Positions 8,340 to 17,083 of a DNA stretch of 64,000 bases are shown one piece after another. The stretch covers positions 1,860,001 through 1,924,000 of the forward strand of contig OZ257137.1 in NCBI GenBank assembly GCA_965279115.1. Direction: 5' to 3'. The notes beneath the pieces were generated by a model. The model had not been told where the DNA came from, did no database searches, and saw only the letters and a program-made list of their open reading frames with translations. The stretch's first letter is position 1. Each line of letters begins with the position of its first letter. The translations under genes and the position numbers were made by a program. This DNA is from JAEUOS01 sp965279115 (GTDB lineage Bacteria > Pseudomonadota > Gammaproteobacteria > Burkholderiales > JAEUOS01).

Positions 8340-8810
8340 TCAGGTACCGTCGATGCACGCCGACACCGTGACAACAATGTCGGCCATGGCCGAATACAGG
8401 GTCCCGTCGGCCATGGTGGCCACCGCCGCCACGCGCTGGGTGCCGGCCAGGCGCACGCGCGACTCGACCTCGACCTTGCCCACCGGCAGCGGGAAATGGA
8501 AAACCGCCATCTGCGGCACCGGGTTCTTCTCTGAAAACAGGTGGATGGTCCTGACCTCCGCGCCAGGCGCGAAGGGGCCGGGCATGGCGATGCGCACCGG
8601 CACCACGTTGCCATTGTCGGCAATGCGTGGAATGTCGAGCACCAGTCGCCCTTCGCGCACCGCGCGCGACCCCACATAAGCCTTGTAGGCCGCGACCTCG
8701 GGATTTTCCTGCGCATGTGTGCCGGCCGGCAGCAGCGGCAGGACCACCGCGCCGGCCAGGAGAGCGCGGCGACGTGGCGACACGGGGAGGTAGCGATGGG
8801 CGGTTTTCAT
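8340..8810 (-). CDS. soxY: SoxY-like sulfur carrier with atypical C terminus
   Basis: A 156-residue protein with a twin-arginine-like leader (SPRRRALLAGAVVLPLLPAG, cut near THAQ). The SoxY fold is seen in DIPRIADNGNVVPVRIAMPG, HLFSEKNPVPQMAVFHFPL and RLAGTQRVAAVATMADG. In classical SoxY the chain ends GGCGG and the Cys holds the sulfur substrate. Here it ends VTVSACIDGT: the Cys (152) is kept but the flanking glycines are not. The stop is directly beside the tandem repeat. Its ATG overlaps the soxX stop by four bases. Either a divergent SoxY subtype or a tail altered by the repeat is possible. Confidence 0.87.
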   Translation of the reverse strand: MKTAHRYLPVSPRRRALLAGAVVLPLLPAGTHAQENPEVAAYKAYVGSRAVREGRLVLDIPRIADNGNVVPVRIAMPGPFAPGAEVRTIHLFSEKNPVPQMAVFHFPLPVGKVEVESRVRLAGTQRVAAVATMADGTLYSAMADIVVTVSACIDGT

Positions 8811-9247
8811 TTGAGTGTCGAAAGATACGCGATCAGGTCTTCGATCTGCTGCGCGTTCATGATCGGCTTGCCGCGAAAGGCCGCAGCCACTTCGGTGAGC
8901 CCTTCGGTCCGATAGTACGACGGCATGATGGTTTGCGGGTTGAGCCGGCTGCTGTCGACCAGTCGCAGGCGCAACTGTTCGGGTGTCCAGCGCGAGCCAG
9001 CGCCGTCGAGCGAGGGAGCGAGGTTGCCGGAAAATCGTACGCCGGACTTCGCCAGGTCGGCGGGCGCCGTGTGGCACAGGATGCAGTTGGCGGGGTCGCG
9101 GGCCACCAGCATCGCGCGTCCGCGAAGCGCATCGCCTGCCGAAGCCAGCGGCTCGCGGATCGCGTTGTCGTCAACCCGATACGGCCGCAACTCCTGCGCC
9201 TGCGCAGGAAGCGCGCACAGCAAGGCCACGAACAGGAAGCGCAACAT
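8807..9247 (-). CDS. soxX: SoxX, monoheme cytochrome c of sulfur oxidation
   Basis: A 146-residue periplasmic cytochrome, first gene of the sox set. The signal peptide ends LPAQAQ; the heme motif is CILCH; the distal Met is probably that of TIMPSYY. The region FSGNLAPSLDGAGSRW and the C-terminal AYLSTLK are typical of SoxX. It pairs with SoxA to form the SoxAX enzyme. It overlaps soxY (ATGA). No soxB or soxCD is found on either side within the window. Confidence 0.92.
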   Translation of the reverse strand: MLRFLFVALLCALPAQAQELRPYRVDDNAIREPLASAGDALRGRAMLVARDPANCILCHTAPADLAKSGVRFSGNLAPSLDGAGSRWTPEQLRLRLVDSSRLNPQTIMPSYYRTEGLTEVAAAFRGKPIMNAQQIEDLIAYLSTLK

Positions 9248-9503
9248 GGATCAGGTCTAGCGGGTAGGCAGGGGGCACAAGGGCGCGATTATTGCGCCTA
9301 ACCGGGGGGCCCGCAATCGCGCGCGCCCTTGCTGCATCGCAGCATCCGGCATGTGGTGAGCCTCCCTTTCCGAGTGCGCCACATCAATCAAGGACGCATG
9401 CGGAAAGTCGTGTTACAAACACGGAAGAAACCTGCGCGAGCAGGTGTTTTCGTTTGTTGTTCCCGTATCCCTGTTGCATCCAAAGTTTATCCGGAGGAAT
9501 TTG
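9248..9503. promoter_or_regulatory. Divergent intergenic region with dyad and hairpin ahead of the iorAB-like genes
   Basis: This 256-bp gap must hold promoters for soxX (leftward) and the molybdenum hydroxylase (rightward). Two structures are visible: the dyad CGTGTT-ACA-AACACG at 9409-9423, which looks like a regulator site, and directly after it a hairpin with stem ACCTGC/GCAGGT (9430-9445, loop GCGA) followed by GTTTTCGTTTG, resembling an intrinsic terminator or attenuator. Both lie less than 100 bp before the iorA-like start. Confidence 0.45.
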
Positions 9504-9968
9504 ATGGCCAAGCTGAATGTGAACGGCAAGACGGTCGACGTCGCCGCCGAACCTGACACCCCCTTGTTGTGGGCCCTGCGCGAGCAGGTGGGACTGACCG
9601 GCACCAAGTTCGGTTGCGGCATGGCCCAGTGTGGCGCCTGCACCGTGCACATCGACGGCGCGCCCGTGCGTTCGTGCGTGATGCCGATCTCGGCGGTCAA
9701 GCCGACGCAGAAGATCGTCACCATCGAAGGCCTGTCGAAGGACTCCACGCATGCCATCCAGAAGGCCTGGATCGCGATGGATGTGCCGCAGTGCGGCTAC
9801 TGCCAGTCCGGCATGATCATGGCCGCCGCTGCACTGCTCAAGAAGAAGCCCAAGCCGACCGACAAGGACATCGACGACGCGATGACCAACATCTGCCGTT
9901 GCGGCACCTACCAGCAGGTGCGCGCCGCCATCCACATGGCCGCCGGCCAAACCGCGCCCAAAGCGTGA
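9504..9968 (+). CDS. iorA: [2Fe-2S] subunit of molybdenum hydroxylase (IorA-like)
   Basis: A 154-residue small subunit of the xanthine oxidase family. Two iron-sulfur sites are complete: the plant-type cluster with Cys38, Cys43, Cys46 and Cys58 (CGMAQCGAC then RSC) and the second with Cys97, Cys100, Cys131 and Cys133 (CGYC, CRC). It passes electrons from the molybdenum subunit downstream. ATG 9504 follows GGAGGAA at ideal spacing, overriding a longer open frame upstream. It resembles isoquinoline 1-oxidoreductase or aldehyde oxidoreductase small subunits; the substrate is unknown. Confidence 0.92.
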   Translation: MAKLNVNGKTVDVAAEPDTPLLWALREQVGLTGTKFGCGMAQCGACTVHIDGAPVRSCVMPISAVKPTQKIVTIEGLSKDSTHAIQKAWIAMDVPQCGYCQSGMIMAAAALLKKKPKPTDKDIDDAMTNICRCGTYQQVRAAIHMAAGQTAPKA

Positions 9969-9988
9969 TTGACCAGGAGACCGACAAC

Positions 9989-12202
9989 ATGAATCCGCAA
10001 ATCTTCACGCAGTTCAACGAATCCCGCCGCAACTTCGTCGTCTCGAGCGCCGCCGTCGCCGGTGGCATGGCTTTCGGCTTCGGCATGCCCTCGGGCGACG
10101 CTTTCGCCCAGGTACAAAAGGGCGCCGACCTCACCAAGCCCGAAATCAACGCCTGGGTGGTGATCAACCCGGACGACACCGTCGTCATCCGCATTGCCCG
10201 CTCCGAGATGGGCCAGGGCACGCTCACCGGCCTGGCGCAGATGGTGGCCGAGGAACTCGAGTGCGACTGGTCGAAGGTGACCACCGAGCAGCCCACCCCG
10301 GGCCAGAACCTGGCGCGCAAGCGCGTCTGGCGCGACATGTCCACCGGCGGCTCGCGCGGCATCCGCCAGTCGCACGAGTATGTGCGCCAAGGTGGCGCGA
10401 TGGCACGCGAGATGCTGATCGCCGCCGCCGCCAAGGAATGGGGCGTCCCGGCTGCCGAGTGCTCGGTGGCTAACAGCGTCATCACCCACAACGGCAGCGG
10501 CCGCAAGACCACCTACGGCAAGGTCGCCGAAGCGGCCGCCAAGATGGAGCCGCCCAAGGAAGTCAAGCTCAAGGAACCGCATCAGTGGAAGCTGATCGGC
10601 AAGGGCATGGCGCGCCTGGACACGAAAGAAAAGGTCAACGGCTCGCGCGTCTACGGCACCGACCTGAAACTCCCCGGCATGGTCAATGCCGCCATCAAGG
10701 CCTGCCCGGTGTTCGGCGGCAAGGTGGTGAGCTTCGACGCCGACAAGATCAAGAACATGCCCGGCGTCAAGACCGTGGTCCAGGCGAGCGACAACGCCGT
10801 GGTGGTGGTGGCCGATACCTGGTGGCACGCCAAGAAGGCGCTCGACGCCCTGCCCATCAACTGGGACCTGGGCCCCAACACCAAGGTCAGCAGCGCCACC
10901 ATCGCCGAGCGCAACAAGGCCGGCCTGGATGCGACCGAGTCGGTGTTTGTCGGCAACAAGGTGGGCGACGCTGCGGGCGCCATCGGCAAGGCGGCCAAGA
11001 AGATCGAGGCGGTCTACAGCTACCCGTTCCAGAACCACGCCACCATGGAGCCGATGAACGCCACGGCGATTTGGACGGCCGACAAGTGCGAAGTCTGGTG
11101 CCCGACGCAGAACGGTGACGCCGCCCTCTCGGCCACCTCGACGGCATCCGGCCTGCCGCTGGAAAAATGCGACGTCTACAAGATAAACCTCGGCGGTGGC
11201 TTCGGCCGGCGCGGCATGACCGACTACATCCGCCAGGTGGTCGCGGTGGCCAAGCAAATGCCCGGCACCCCGGTCAAGCTGATCTGGAGCCGTGAGGAGG
11301 ACATGCTGCACGGCGCCTACCATCCGGTGACGCAGTGCAAGCTGACCGCAGGCGTCGACGCCGCCGGCAACATCACGGGCCTGAACATGCGCATCTCCGG
11401 CCAGTCGATCCTGGCCTCGGTGCTGCCGACCCTGATGGTCAACGGCGCCGACCTGCTGACCTTCCAGGGTCTGCTGCCGGTGGGCCATGACCGCTTCCCG
11501 GACCATGCCATCAGCTATGCGTTCGACAACCTCAACATCGACCATGCGATGCGCAACACGCATGTGCCGCCGGGATTCTGGCGTGGCGTGAATGCCAACC
11601 AGAACGCCATCTACATGGAGTGCTTCATCGACGAGATCGCGCACGCCACCGGCCAGGACGCGCTGGCGGTGCGCCAGAAATTGATGGTCAAGAACCCCAA
11701 GGGCTGGGCGGTGCTCAAGGCGGTGGCAGACAAGGGCGGCTGGGGCGAGCCGCTGCCGAAGGGTTCCGGCCGTGGCCTGGCGGTGTTCTATTGCTTTGGC
11801 AGCTACATCGCCGCCTGCGCGGAAGTGAGCGTATCAGCCAGCGGCAAGCTCACCGTCAAGCGCATCGTCGCCGCCACCGACTCGGGACATGCGGTCAATC
11901 CGAAGCAGATCGCGCACCAGGTTGAAGGCTCGTTCGTCTATGGCCTGGGTGCGATGCTGCACCAGGAATGCACGGTCAAGGACGGGCGCATCGAGCAGGA
12001 GAATTTCCACACCTACCAGCCGCTGCGCATTTCGGAAATGCCCAAGGTCGAAACCATCGTCATGCCCTCGGGCGGATTCTGGGGCGGCGTGGGCGAACCG
12101 ACCATCGCGGTGGCCGCACCTGCGGTGTTGAACGCGATTTTCAACGCCACCGGCAAGCGGGTGCGCGATTTGCCGATCAAGAGCACCAGCCTGAAGGCTT
12201 GA
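9989..12202 (+). CDS. iorB: Molybdopterin-binding subunit of molybdenum hydroxylase (IorB-like)
   Basis: A 737-residue catalytic subunit. The Tat leader SRRNFVVSSAAVAGGMAFGF (twin Arg at 13-14) indicates folded export to the periplasm. Family features include EMGQGTLTGLAQMVAEELE, GGGFGRRGMTDYIRQ, PPGFWRGVNANQNA and, near the C terminus, GVGEPTIAVAAPAV with the catalytic Glu. There is no separate FAD subunit, which is normal for the isoquinoline 1-oxidoreductase/membrane aldehyde dehydrogenase branch, where cytochromes often take the electrons. It starts 20 bp after iorA. The substrate (N-heterocycle or aldehyde) cannot be decided. Confidence 0.92.
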   Translation: MNPQIFTQFNESRRNFVVSSAAVAGGMAFGFGMPSGDAFAQVQKGADLTKPEINAWVVINPDDTVVIRIARSEMGQGTLTGLAQMVAEELECDWSKVTTEQPTPGQNLARKRVWRDMSTGGSRGIRQSHEYVRQGGAMAREMLIAAAAKEWGVPAAECSVANSVITHNGSGRKTTYGKVAEAAAKMEPPKEVKLKEPHQWKLIGKGMARLDTKEKVNGSRVYGTDLKLPGMVNAAIKACPVFGGKVVSFDADKIKNMPGVKTVVQASDNAVVVVADTWWHAKKALDALPINWDLGPNTKVSSATIAERNKAGLDATESVFVGNKVGDAAGAIGKAAKKIEAVYSYPFQNHATMEPMNATAIWTADKCEVWCPTQNGDAALSATSTASGLPLEKCDVYKINLGGGFGRRGMTDYIRQVVAVAKQMPGTPVKLIWSREEDMLHGAYHPVTQCKLTAGVDAAGNITGLNMRISGQSILASVLPTLMVNGADLLTFQGLLPVGHDRFPDHAISYAFDNLNIDHAMRNTHVPPGFWRGVNANQNAIYMECFIDEIAHATGQDALAVRQKLMVKNPKGWAVLKAVADKGGWGEPLPKGSGRGLAVFYCFGSYIAACAEVSVSASGKLTVKRIVAATDSGHAVNPKQIAHQVEGSFVYGLGAMLHQECTVKDGRIEQENFHTYQPLRISEMPKVETIVMPSGGFWGGVGEPTIAVAAPAVLNAIFNATGKRVRDLPIKSTSLKA

Positions 12203-12230
12203 GCGAAACAGTCCGCTCTGCGGTAACTTG

Positions 12231-12255
12231 AAGGGGGCTACCAAGCCCCCTTTTT
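12231..12255 (+). terminator. Rho-independent terminator after iorB
   Basis: A perfect 9-bp stem AAGGGGGCT / AGCCCCCTT with a 4-base loop ACCA, followed by a run of T. It lies 29 bp after the iorB stop and closes the iorAB unit. Because of the A and T flanks it could also work leftward, but no leftward gene ends here. Confidence 0.93.
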
Positions 12256-12313
12256 CGTTTCAATCCGTCGGCATTCGTGCCGTCGAACCGTCCATCATCC
12301 ATTTTCGATCCGC

Positions 12314-12892
12314 ATGAACCTGCCTCAAGCCGCGCCCCGGCGCCATCTGCACACCCGCACCATCACCTGCGAAGGCTTTGCCCGCGAAGACGGCCTCTGG
12401 GACGTCGAGGCGCGCTTGGTCGACACCAAGACCTACCCGATGGACGAGCCCTATCGCGGCCACCGCGCCGCCGGCATGCATGTCCACGAGATGCATCTGC
12501 GCCTGACCGTCGACACCGACAAGAACGTGCACGACATCGCGGTTTCGACGCAGCATGCGCCCTACGATGCCTGCTTCACCGTGGCCCCCGCCTACAAGCG
12601 CCTGATCGGCGCGAATCTCGCACGCGGTTGGCGCAAGGCGGTGCAGGCAGCCGTCGGTGGCACTGAAGGCTGCACGCATCTCAAGGAACTGCTGATGCCG
12701 GCGGCCACCGTGGCCTTCCAGACCATGGGCAGCTGGCCCAGGAATGGCGACGTGGCTACCGAGGCGGCGCCCGACCGCAATGTCGAAAAACCCCGTTTCA
12801 TCGACGGCTGCAAGGCCTGGGCGTCCGATGACGTGGTGGTCAAGCGGCTGTTCCCGCTGCACTACCGGTCGAAACCGGTCTCGGGCGACTGA
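12314..12892 (+). CDS. DUF2889 family protein
   Basis: A 192-residue protein of unknown function. It has no signal peptide or membrane segment. The family hallmarks are visible: RRHLHTRTITCEGFAREDGLW at the start, the MHVHEMHLRLTVD strand and GGTEGCTHLKELL in the centre, followed by a C-terminal FIDGCKAW. Conserved His and Cys residues suggest possible metal binding. It follows the iorB terminator and faces the convergent ketopantoate-reductase-like gene, so it is probably transcribed alone. Confidence 0.85.
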   Translation: MNLPQAAPRRHLHTRTITCEGFAREDGLWDVEARLVDTKTYPMDEPYRGHRAAGMHVHEMHLRLTVDTDKNVHDIAVSTQHAPYDACFTVAPAYKRLIGANLARGWRKAVQAAVGGTEGCTHLKELLMPAATVAFQTMGSWPRNGDVATEAAPDRNVEKPRFIDGCKAWASDDVVVKRLFPLHYRSKPVSGD

Positions 12893-12934
12893 GACGAATT
12901 TGGCGCTCCGGCCGCTTCCGCCTCGCCGCCTGAC

Positions 12935-13867
12935 TCACTCCAGCGGCGAAGGTGCGCCGTGCATATAAGGCTTGAGCGCCAGGTAGGCCATCTCATGCAC
13001 CGGCGTCGGCACGCCCAGCGCGCGTCCACGCCGGACGATATAGCCGGACAGACTGTCGAGTTCCATCGGCTTGCCCTTGGCAAGGTCGTGGAACATCGAG
13101 GCGTACATGGTTTTGGGAAAGCCCAGATGCATGGCCAGCGCGCGCTCGGCGGTGTCCTCCGGCATGGCGATGCCTTCGGCGCGCGCCAGCGCCGCCACCT
13201 CGCCGAAGGCGCGCAGGGCCATCGCGGCGATTTCTGGGTCGTGATAGATGTGGCCGCACGGCAGGCGGATGAGGCTGGTGAGCGCCGCGTTGGTGGCCAG
13301 CCCGACGAACTTGGTCCATTGCGCCGTGCGGATGTCGGCCACCAGGTCGGCGCCAAAACCGGCGGCAATACAGGCGTCGCGGAAGGCGATTGCCCGCGCA
13401 CTCATGCTGCCGTCGGCTTCGCCGAAGCGCAATGAGGACATTGGCGAGGTGTAGCGGATCACGCCCGGCTTGACGATCACGCCGGACACCAGGGCCAGGC
13501 CGCCCAGTACGCTGCCGGCACCCACCACCGCTGCGATGCGGTCCTGGTGGTCGACCCCGTTCAACACCGAGATGATGGTCGCGCCCCCGTCCACCAGCGG
13601 CTTGAGCGGCGCGGCCGCGGCTTCGATGTCGTAGGCCTTGACCGCGAAGAGCACGTAGTCACACGGGCCGGCGTCGCGCGCCTCGCCGACAAAGCGCGCA
13701 TTGCCCACCACAAGCGTGCCTTTCGGCGTTTCCAGTTGCAGGCCGCCGGACTGCATGGCGCGCAGGTGTTCGCCACGGCCGATGAAGGTGACCTCATGGC
13801 CGGCAAGCGCCAGGAGCCCGCCGAAATACCCGCCGACCGCGCCGGCGCCCATCACTGCAATACGCAT
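12935..13867 (-). CDS. panE: 2-dehydropantoate 2-reductase family protein (ApbA/PanE-like)
   Basis: A 310-residue NADPH-dependent reductase. The nucleotide-binding glycine motif GAGAVGG is at residues 7-13, the conserved VLNG with Asn104 follows, and the catalytic Lys186 lies in QWTKFVGLATNAAL. A C-terminal helical domain with the family GKPMELDSLSG segment completes it. Family members reduce ketopantoate to pantoate, but many paralogues next to degradation genes act on other 2-keto or 3-keto acids, so the substrate is open. It is divergent from the thiolase gene across 144 bp. Confidence 0.85.
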   Translation of the reverse strand: MRIAVMGAGAVGGYFGGLLALAGHEVTFIGRGEHLRAMQSGGLQLETPKGTLVVGNARFVGEARDAGPCDYVLFAVKAYDIEAAAAPLKPLVDGGATIISVLNGVDHQDRIAAVVGAGSVLGGLALVSGVIVKPGVIRYTSPMSSLRFGEADGSMSARAIAFRDACIAAGFGADLVADIRTAQWTKFVGLATNAALTSLIRLPCGHIYHDPEIAAMALRAFGEVAALARAEGIAMPEDTAERALAMHLGFPKTMYASMFHDLAKGKPMELDSLSGYIVRRGRALGVPTPVHEMAYLALKPYMHGAPSPLE

Positions 13868-14011
13868 CAAAGCTTCCTTGAAAAAATGAGGGGCTGGCGA
13901 AAGCGGCACCGCATATCGACAGCCCGGATCAGGTTGGGGCAAATCCGAGTGTGCCACAGGCCCGGCAGAGTTATGATTGCCGCTTTCCAAAGTCCAACAG
14001 GAATCCCAGCC

Positions 14012-15217
14012 ATGGCCCAGGCATTCGTATACGACGCGATCCGCACCCCGCGCGGCAAAGGCAAGTCCGACGGTTCGCTGCATGAAGTCAAGCCCATCAC
14101 GCTGCTCTCCGGCGTGCTGCGCGACCTGCAGGCGCGCCATGATTTCGACACCGCCGAGGTGGAAGACGTGGTCATGGGCTGCGTCTCGCCGATCGGCGAG
14201 CAGGGCTCGTGCATCGCAAAAACCGCGGCGCTGGCCGCCGGCTGGGACTGGAAGGTGGCGGGCGTGCAGTTGAACCGCTTTTGCGCCTCCGGCCTGGAGG
14301 CGGTGAACCTGGCCGCGCAAAAGGTCGCCTCCGGCTGGGAAGACCTGGTCGTGGCCGGCGGGGTCGAGTCCATGAGCCGGGTGCCGATGGGCTCCGACGG
14401 CGGCGCCTGGGCGCAGGACCCGCAGACCAACTTCGACACCGAGTTCATGCCGCAAGGCATTGGCGCGGACCTGATCGCCACCCTCGAAGGCTTCCGCCGC
14501 GAGGATGTCGACGCCTTCGCGCTGCGCTCGCAACAGAAGGCCGCCGCCGCGCGCGACGCCGGCAAGTTCGACAAGAGCGTCGTGCCGGTCAAGGACATGC
14601 TGGGCATGATGATCCTGGAACGCGACGAGTTCATCAAGCCGCGCACCACCATGGAAGGGTTGGCGTCCCTCAAGCCTTCGTTCGCGCAGATCGGCGAGAT
14701 GGGCTTCGACGGCGTGGCCATCCGCAAGTATCCGCAGGTCGAGCGCATCCACCATGTGCACCATGCCGGCAATTCCTCCGGCATCGTCGATGGCGCCGCC
14801 GCCGTGCTGGTGGGGTCCGAATCCAAGGGCCGGCAGTTGGGCCTGACGCCGCGCGCGCGCATCCTCGCCACCGCGCTTTCCGGCGCCGACCCCACCATCA
14901 TGCTGACCGGCCCGATGCCGGCGGCGCGCAAGGCGCTGGCCAAGGCCGGACTCACCATCGACGACATCGACCTGTTCGAGATCAACGAGGCGTTTGCCGC
15001 CGTGCCGATGAAGTTCATGAAGGAAATGGGCGTGCCGGAAGAAAAGGTCAACGTCAACGGCGGCTCGATCGCCATGGGCCATCCGCTCGGCGCCACCGGC
15101 GCGATGATCCTCGGCATCCTGATCGACGAACTGCACGCGCGCAAGCTGCGCTATGGCCTGGCCACCCTGTGCGTGGGCGGCGGCATGGGGATTGCCACCA
15201 TCGTCGAGCGGGTCTGA
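14012..15217 (+). CDS. Thiolase (acetyl-CoA C-acyltransferase)
   Basis: A 401-residue degradative-type thiolase that splits 3-ketoacyl-CoA with CoA. The active-site residues are in place: Cys91 in NRFCASGLE, His357 in MGHPLGATG and Cys387 in TLCVGGGMG, plus EINEAFAAVP. The start ATG is 14012; the open frame extends upstream without a better start. It is followed 14 bp later by a crotonase. Together they could finish beta-oxidation of products from the neighbouring hydantoinase/CoA-ligase operon, though they lie on the other side of the lysR gene. Confidence 0.93.
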   Translation: MAQAFVYDAIRTPRGKGKSDGSLHEVKPITLLSGVLRDLQARHDFDTAEVEDVVMGCVSPIGEQGSCIAKTAALAAGWDWKVAGVQLNRFCASGLEAVNLAAQKVASGWEDLVVAGGVESMSRVPMGSDGGAWAQDPQTNFDTEFMPQGIGADLIATLEGFRREDVDAFALRSQQKAAAARDAGKFDKSVVPVKDMLGMMILERDEFIKPRTTMEGLASLKPSFAQIGEMGFDGVAIRKYPQVERIHHVHHAGNSSGIVDGAAAVLVGSESKGRQLGLTPRARILATALSGADPTIMLTGPMPAARKALAKAGLTIDDIDLFEINEAFAAVPMKFMKEMGVPEEKVNVNGGSIAMGHPLGATGAMILGILIDELHARKLRYGLATLCVGGGMGIATIVERV

Positions 15218-15231
15218 ACGCGGAGGGCGGG

Positions 15232-16017
<786 letters not shown>

Positions 16018-16030
16018 TCCGCCCCCGGGC

Positions 16031-16996
16031 CTAGACGGCCGAACCTTCGCGCAGGATCTTCGCGCTGCCCGGCGCGACCCGCTTCACCAGGCTTGCCAGC
16101 GATGAGGCTCCGGTACGCGCCAGGATGACGCTACGGATACTGCGCTCGAGCTGCGCCGCGGCACGCGAGCGCGGCCGCTCACGCGCCCGGATCACGCGTA
16201 GCCGGTTCGGTATCAGGGGCCGGAACGGCACCGCCGCCAGCGCTGGCCGATGCACAGCCATCAGCAGGAACGGATCCATGATGGCGATGCCCGCGCCGGC
16301 CTCGACCAGATCGAGCGCCTGTTGCGACTGGTTGATGACAATGTCCACCTCGTGCCGCTCGCCGGCGGAGCGCAGGGCGCGGCGCACCAGCCAGCCGATC
16401 GCCGTATCTTCCCGATAGCAGATCAGCCGTTCACCCAGCAAGTCGCGCGCCGCCAGGCTCTTGCGTTGCGCCAGCGAGTGGCCCGAGCGCATCACGCATA
16501 CGCCGTCTGCCTCGCAGATCACCTCGCCGTCGAGGTAGGGATTGTCAGTGGGCTGATGGACCACACCGAAGTCGGCCTGGCTTTCGGCCACCCGGTCGGC
16601 CACCATCGCCGTGGGCAGGATCATCACCTCGACACGGATGTTCGGCCGCTCCTGCGTGAAAGCCGCGATCGCGGGCGTGATGAACGCATGCGCCACGGAA
16701 CCCGGCGCAGCCACCGTCACGCTGCCGGCGTTGCCGTCACGCAACTGGCGGATCAGGGTCGAGATGGTGTCGAGGTCGCCGCGCATACGCTCTACCTGCG
16801 GCAGCAGCGTCTCGGCTTCCGGGCTGGGAAAGACGCGCCCGCGCACCCGCCGGAACAGCACGAACCCGGCCGCTTCCTCGGCCAGGCGCAGGGACTTGCT
16901 GATCGCCGGTTGTGAAACACCCAGCGCGCGGGCCGCCTGGGCCACCGATCCGGTGCGCATCACGGCCTCGAATACCTCCAGCTGACGCAGGTTCAT
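16031..16996 (-). CDS. LysR-family transcriptional regulator
   Basis: A 321-residue regulator with an N-terminal winged helix-turn-helix (LRQLEVFEAVMRTGSVAQAA, then LGVSQPAISKSLRLAEE) and a PBP2-like effector domain starting near GSVTVAAPGSV. It is divergent from the hyuA-hyuB operon across 87 bp that contain a LysR-type dyad, so it most likely controls that operon, responding to its substrate. The thiolase-crotonase pair runs towards it from the other side. Confidence 0.92.
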   Translation of the reverse strand: MNLRQLEVFEAVMRTGSVAQAARALGVSQPAISKSLRLAEEAAGFVLFRRVRGRVFPSPEAETLLPQVERMRGDLDTISTLIRQLRDGNAGSVTVAAPGSVAHAFITPAIAAFTQERPNIRVEVMILPTAMVADRVAESQADFGVVHQPTDNPYLDGEVICEADGVCVMRSGHSLAQRKSLAARDLLGERLICYREDTAIGWLVRRALRSAGERHEVDIVINQSQQALDLVEAGAGIAIMDPFLLMAVHRPALAAVPFRPLIPNRLRVIRARERPRSRAAAQLERSIRSVILARTGASSLASLVKRVAPGSAKILREGSAV

Positions 16997-16998
16997 CT

Positions 16999-17031
16999 AT
17001 AACCTGAAGTTTCAGTTATTGGAACCTGGAG
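16999..17031. promoter_or_regulatory. Candidate LysR operator ahead of hyuA1
   Basis: A dyad with ATAAC-C-TGAA on the left and TTCA-GTTAT on the right (16999-17019), fitting the T-N11-A shape of LysR boxes, starts 3 bp from the lysR start codon. A near-direct repeat, AACCTGAAG (17001-17009) and AACCTGGAG (17023-17031), is spaced 22 bp apart, about two helical turns. This suits binding of a LysR tetramer that autoregulates and activates hyuA1. Confidence 0.6.
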
Positions 17032-17083
17032 TATAGCCAGCGCTTCCCATAATGGAATCCGGATCAACACAGCGGGAACGATC

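Noticed and set aside
8258..8716. Minus-strand open frame running into the tandem repeat
   Set aside because: It is an out-of-frame reading of soxY that continues through the repeat; no ribosome site or known domain.
9908..11644. Minus-strand open frame of 578 codons opposite the molybdenum subunit gene
   Set aside because: Low-complexity His/Arg/Gly composition and no start signal; the plus strand encodes IorB with all motifs.
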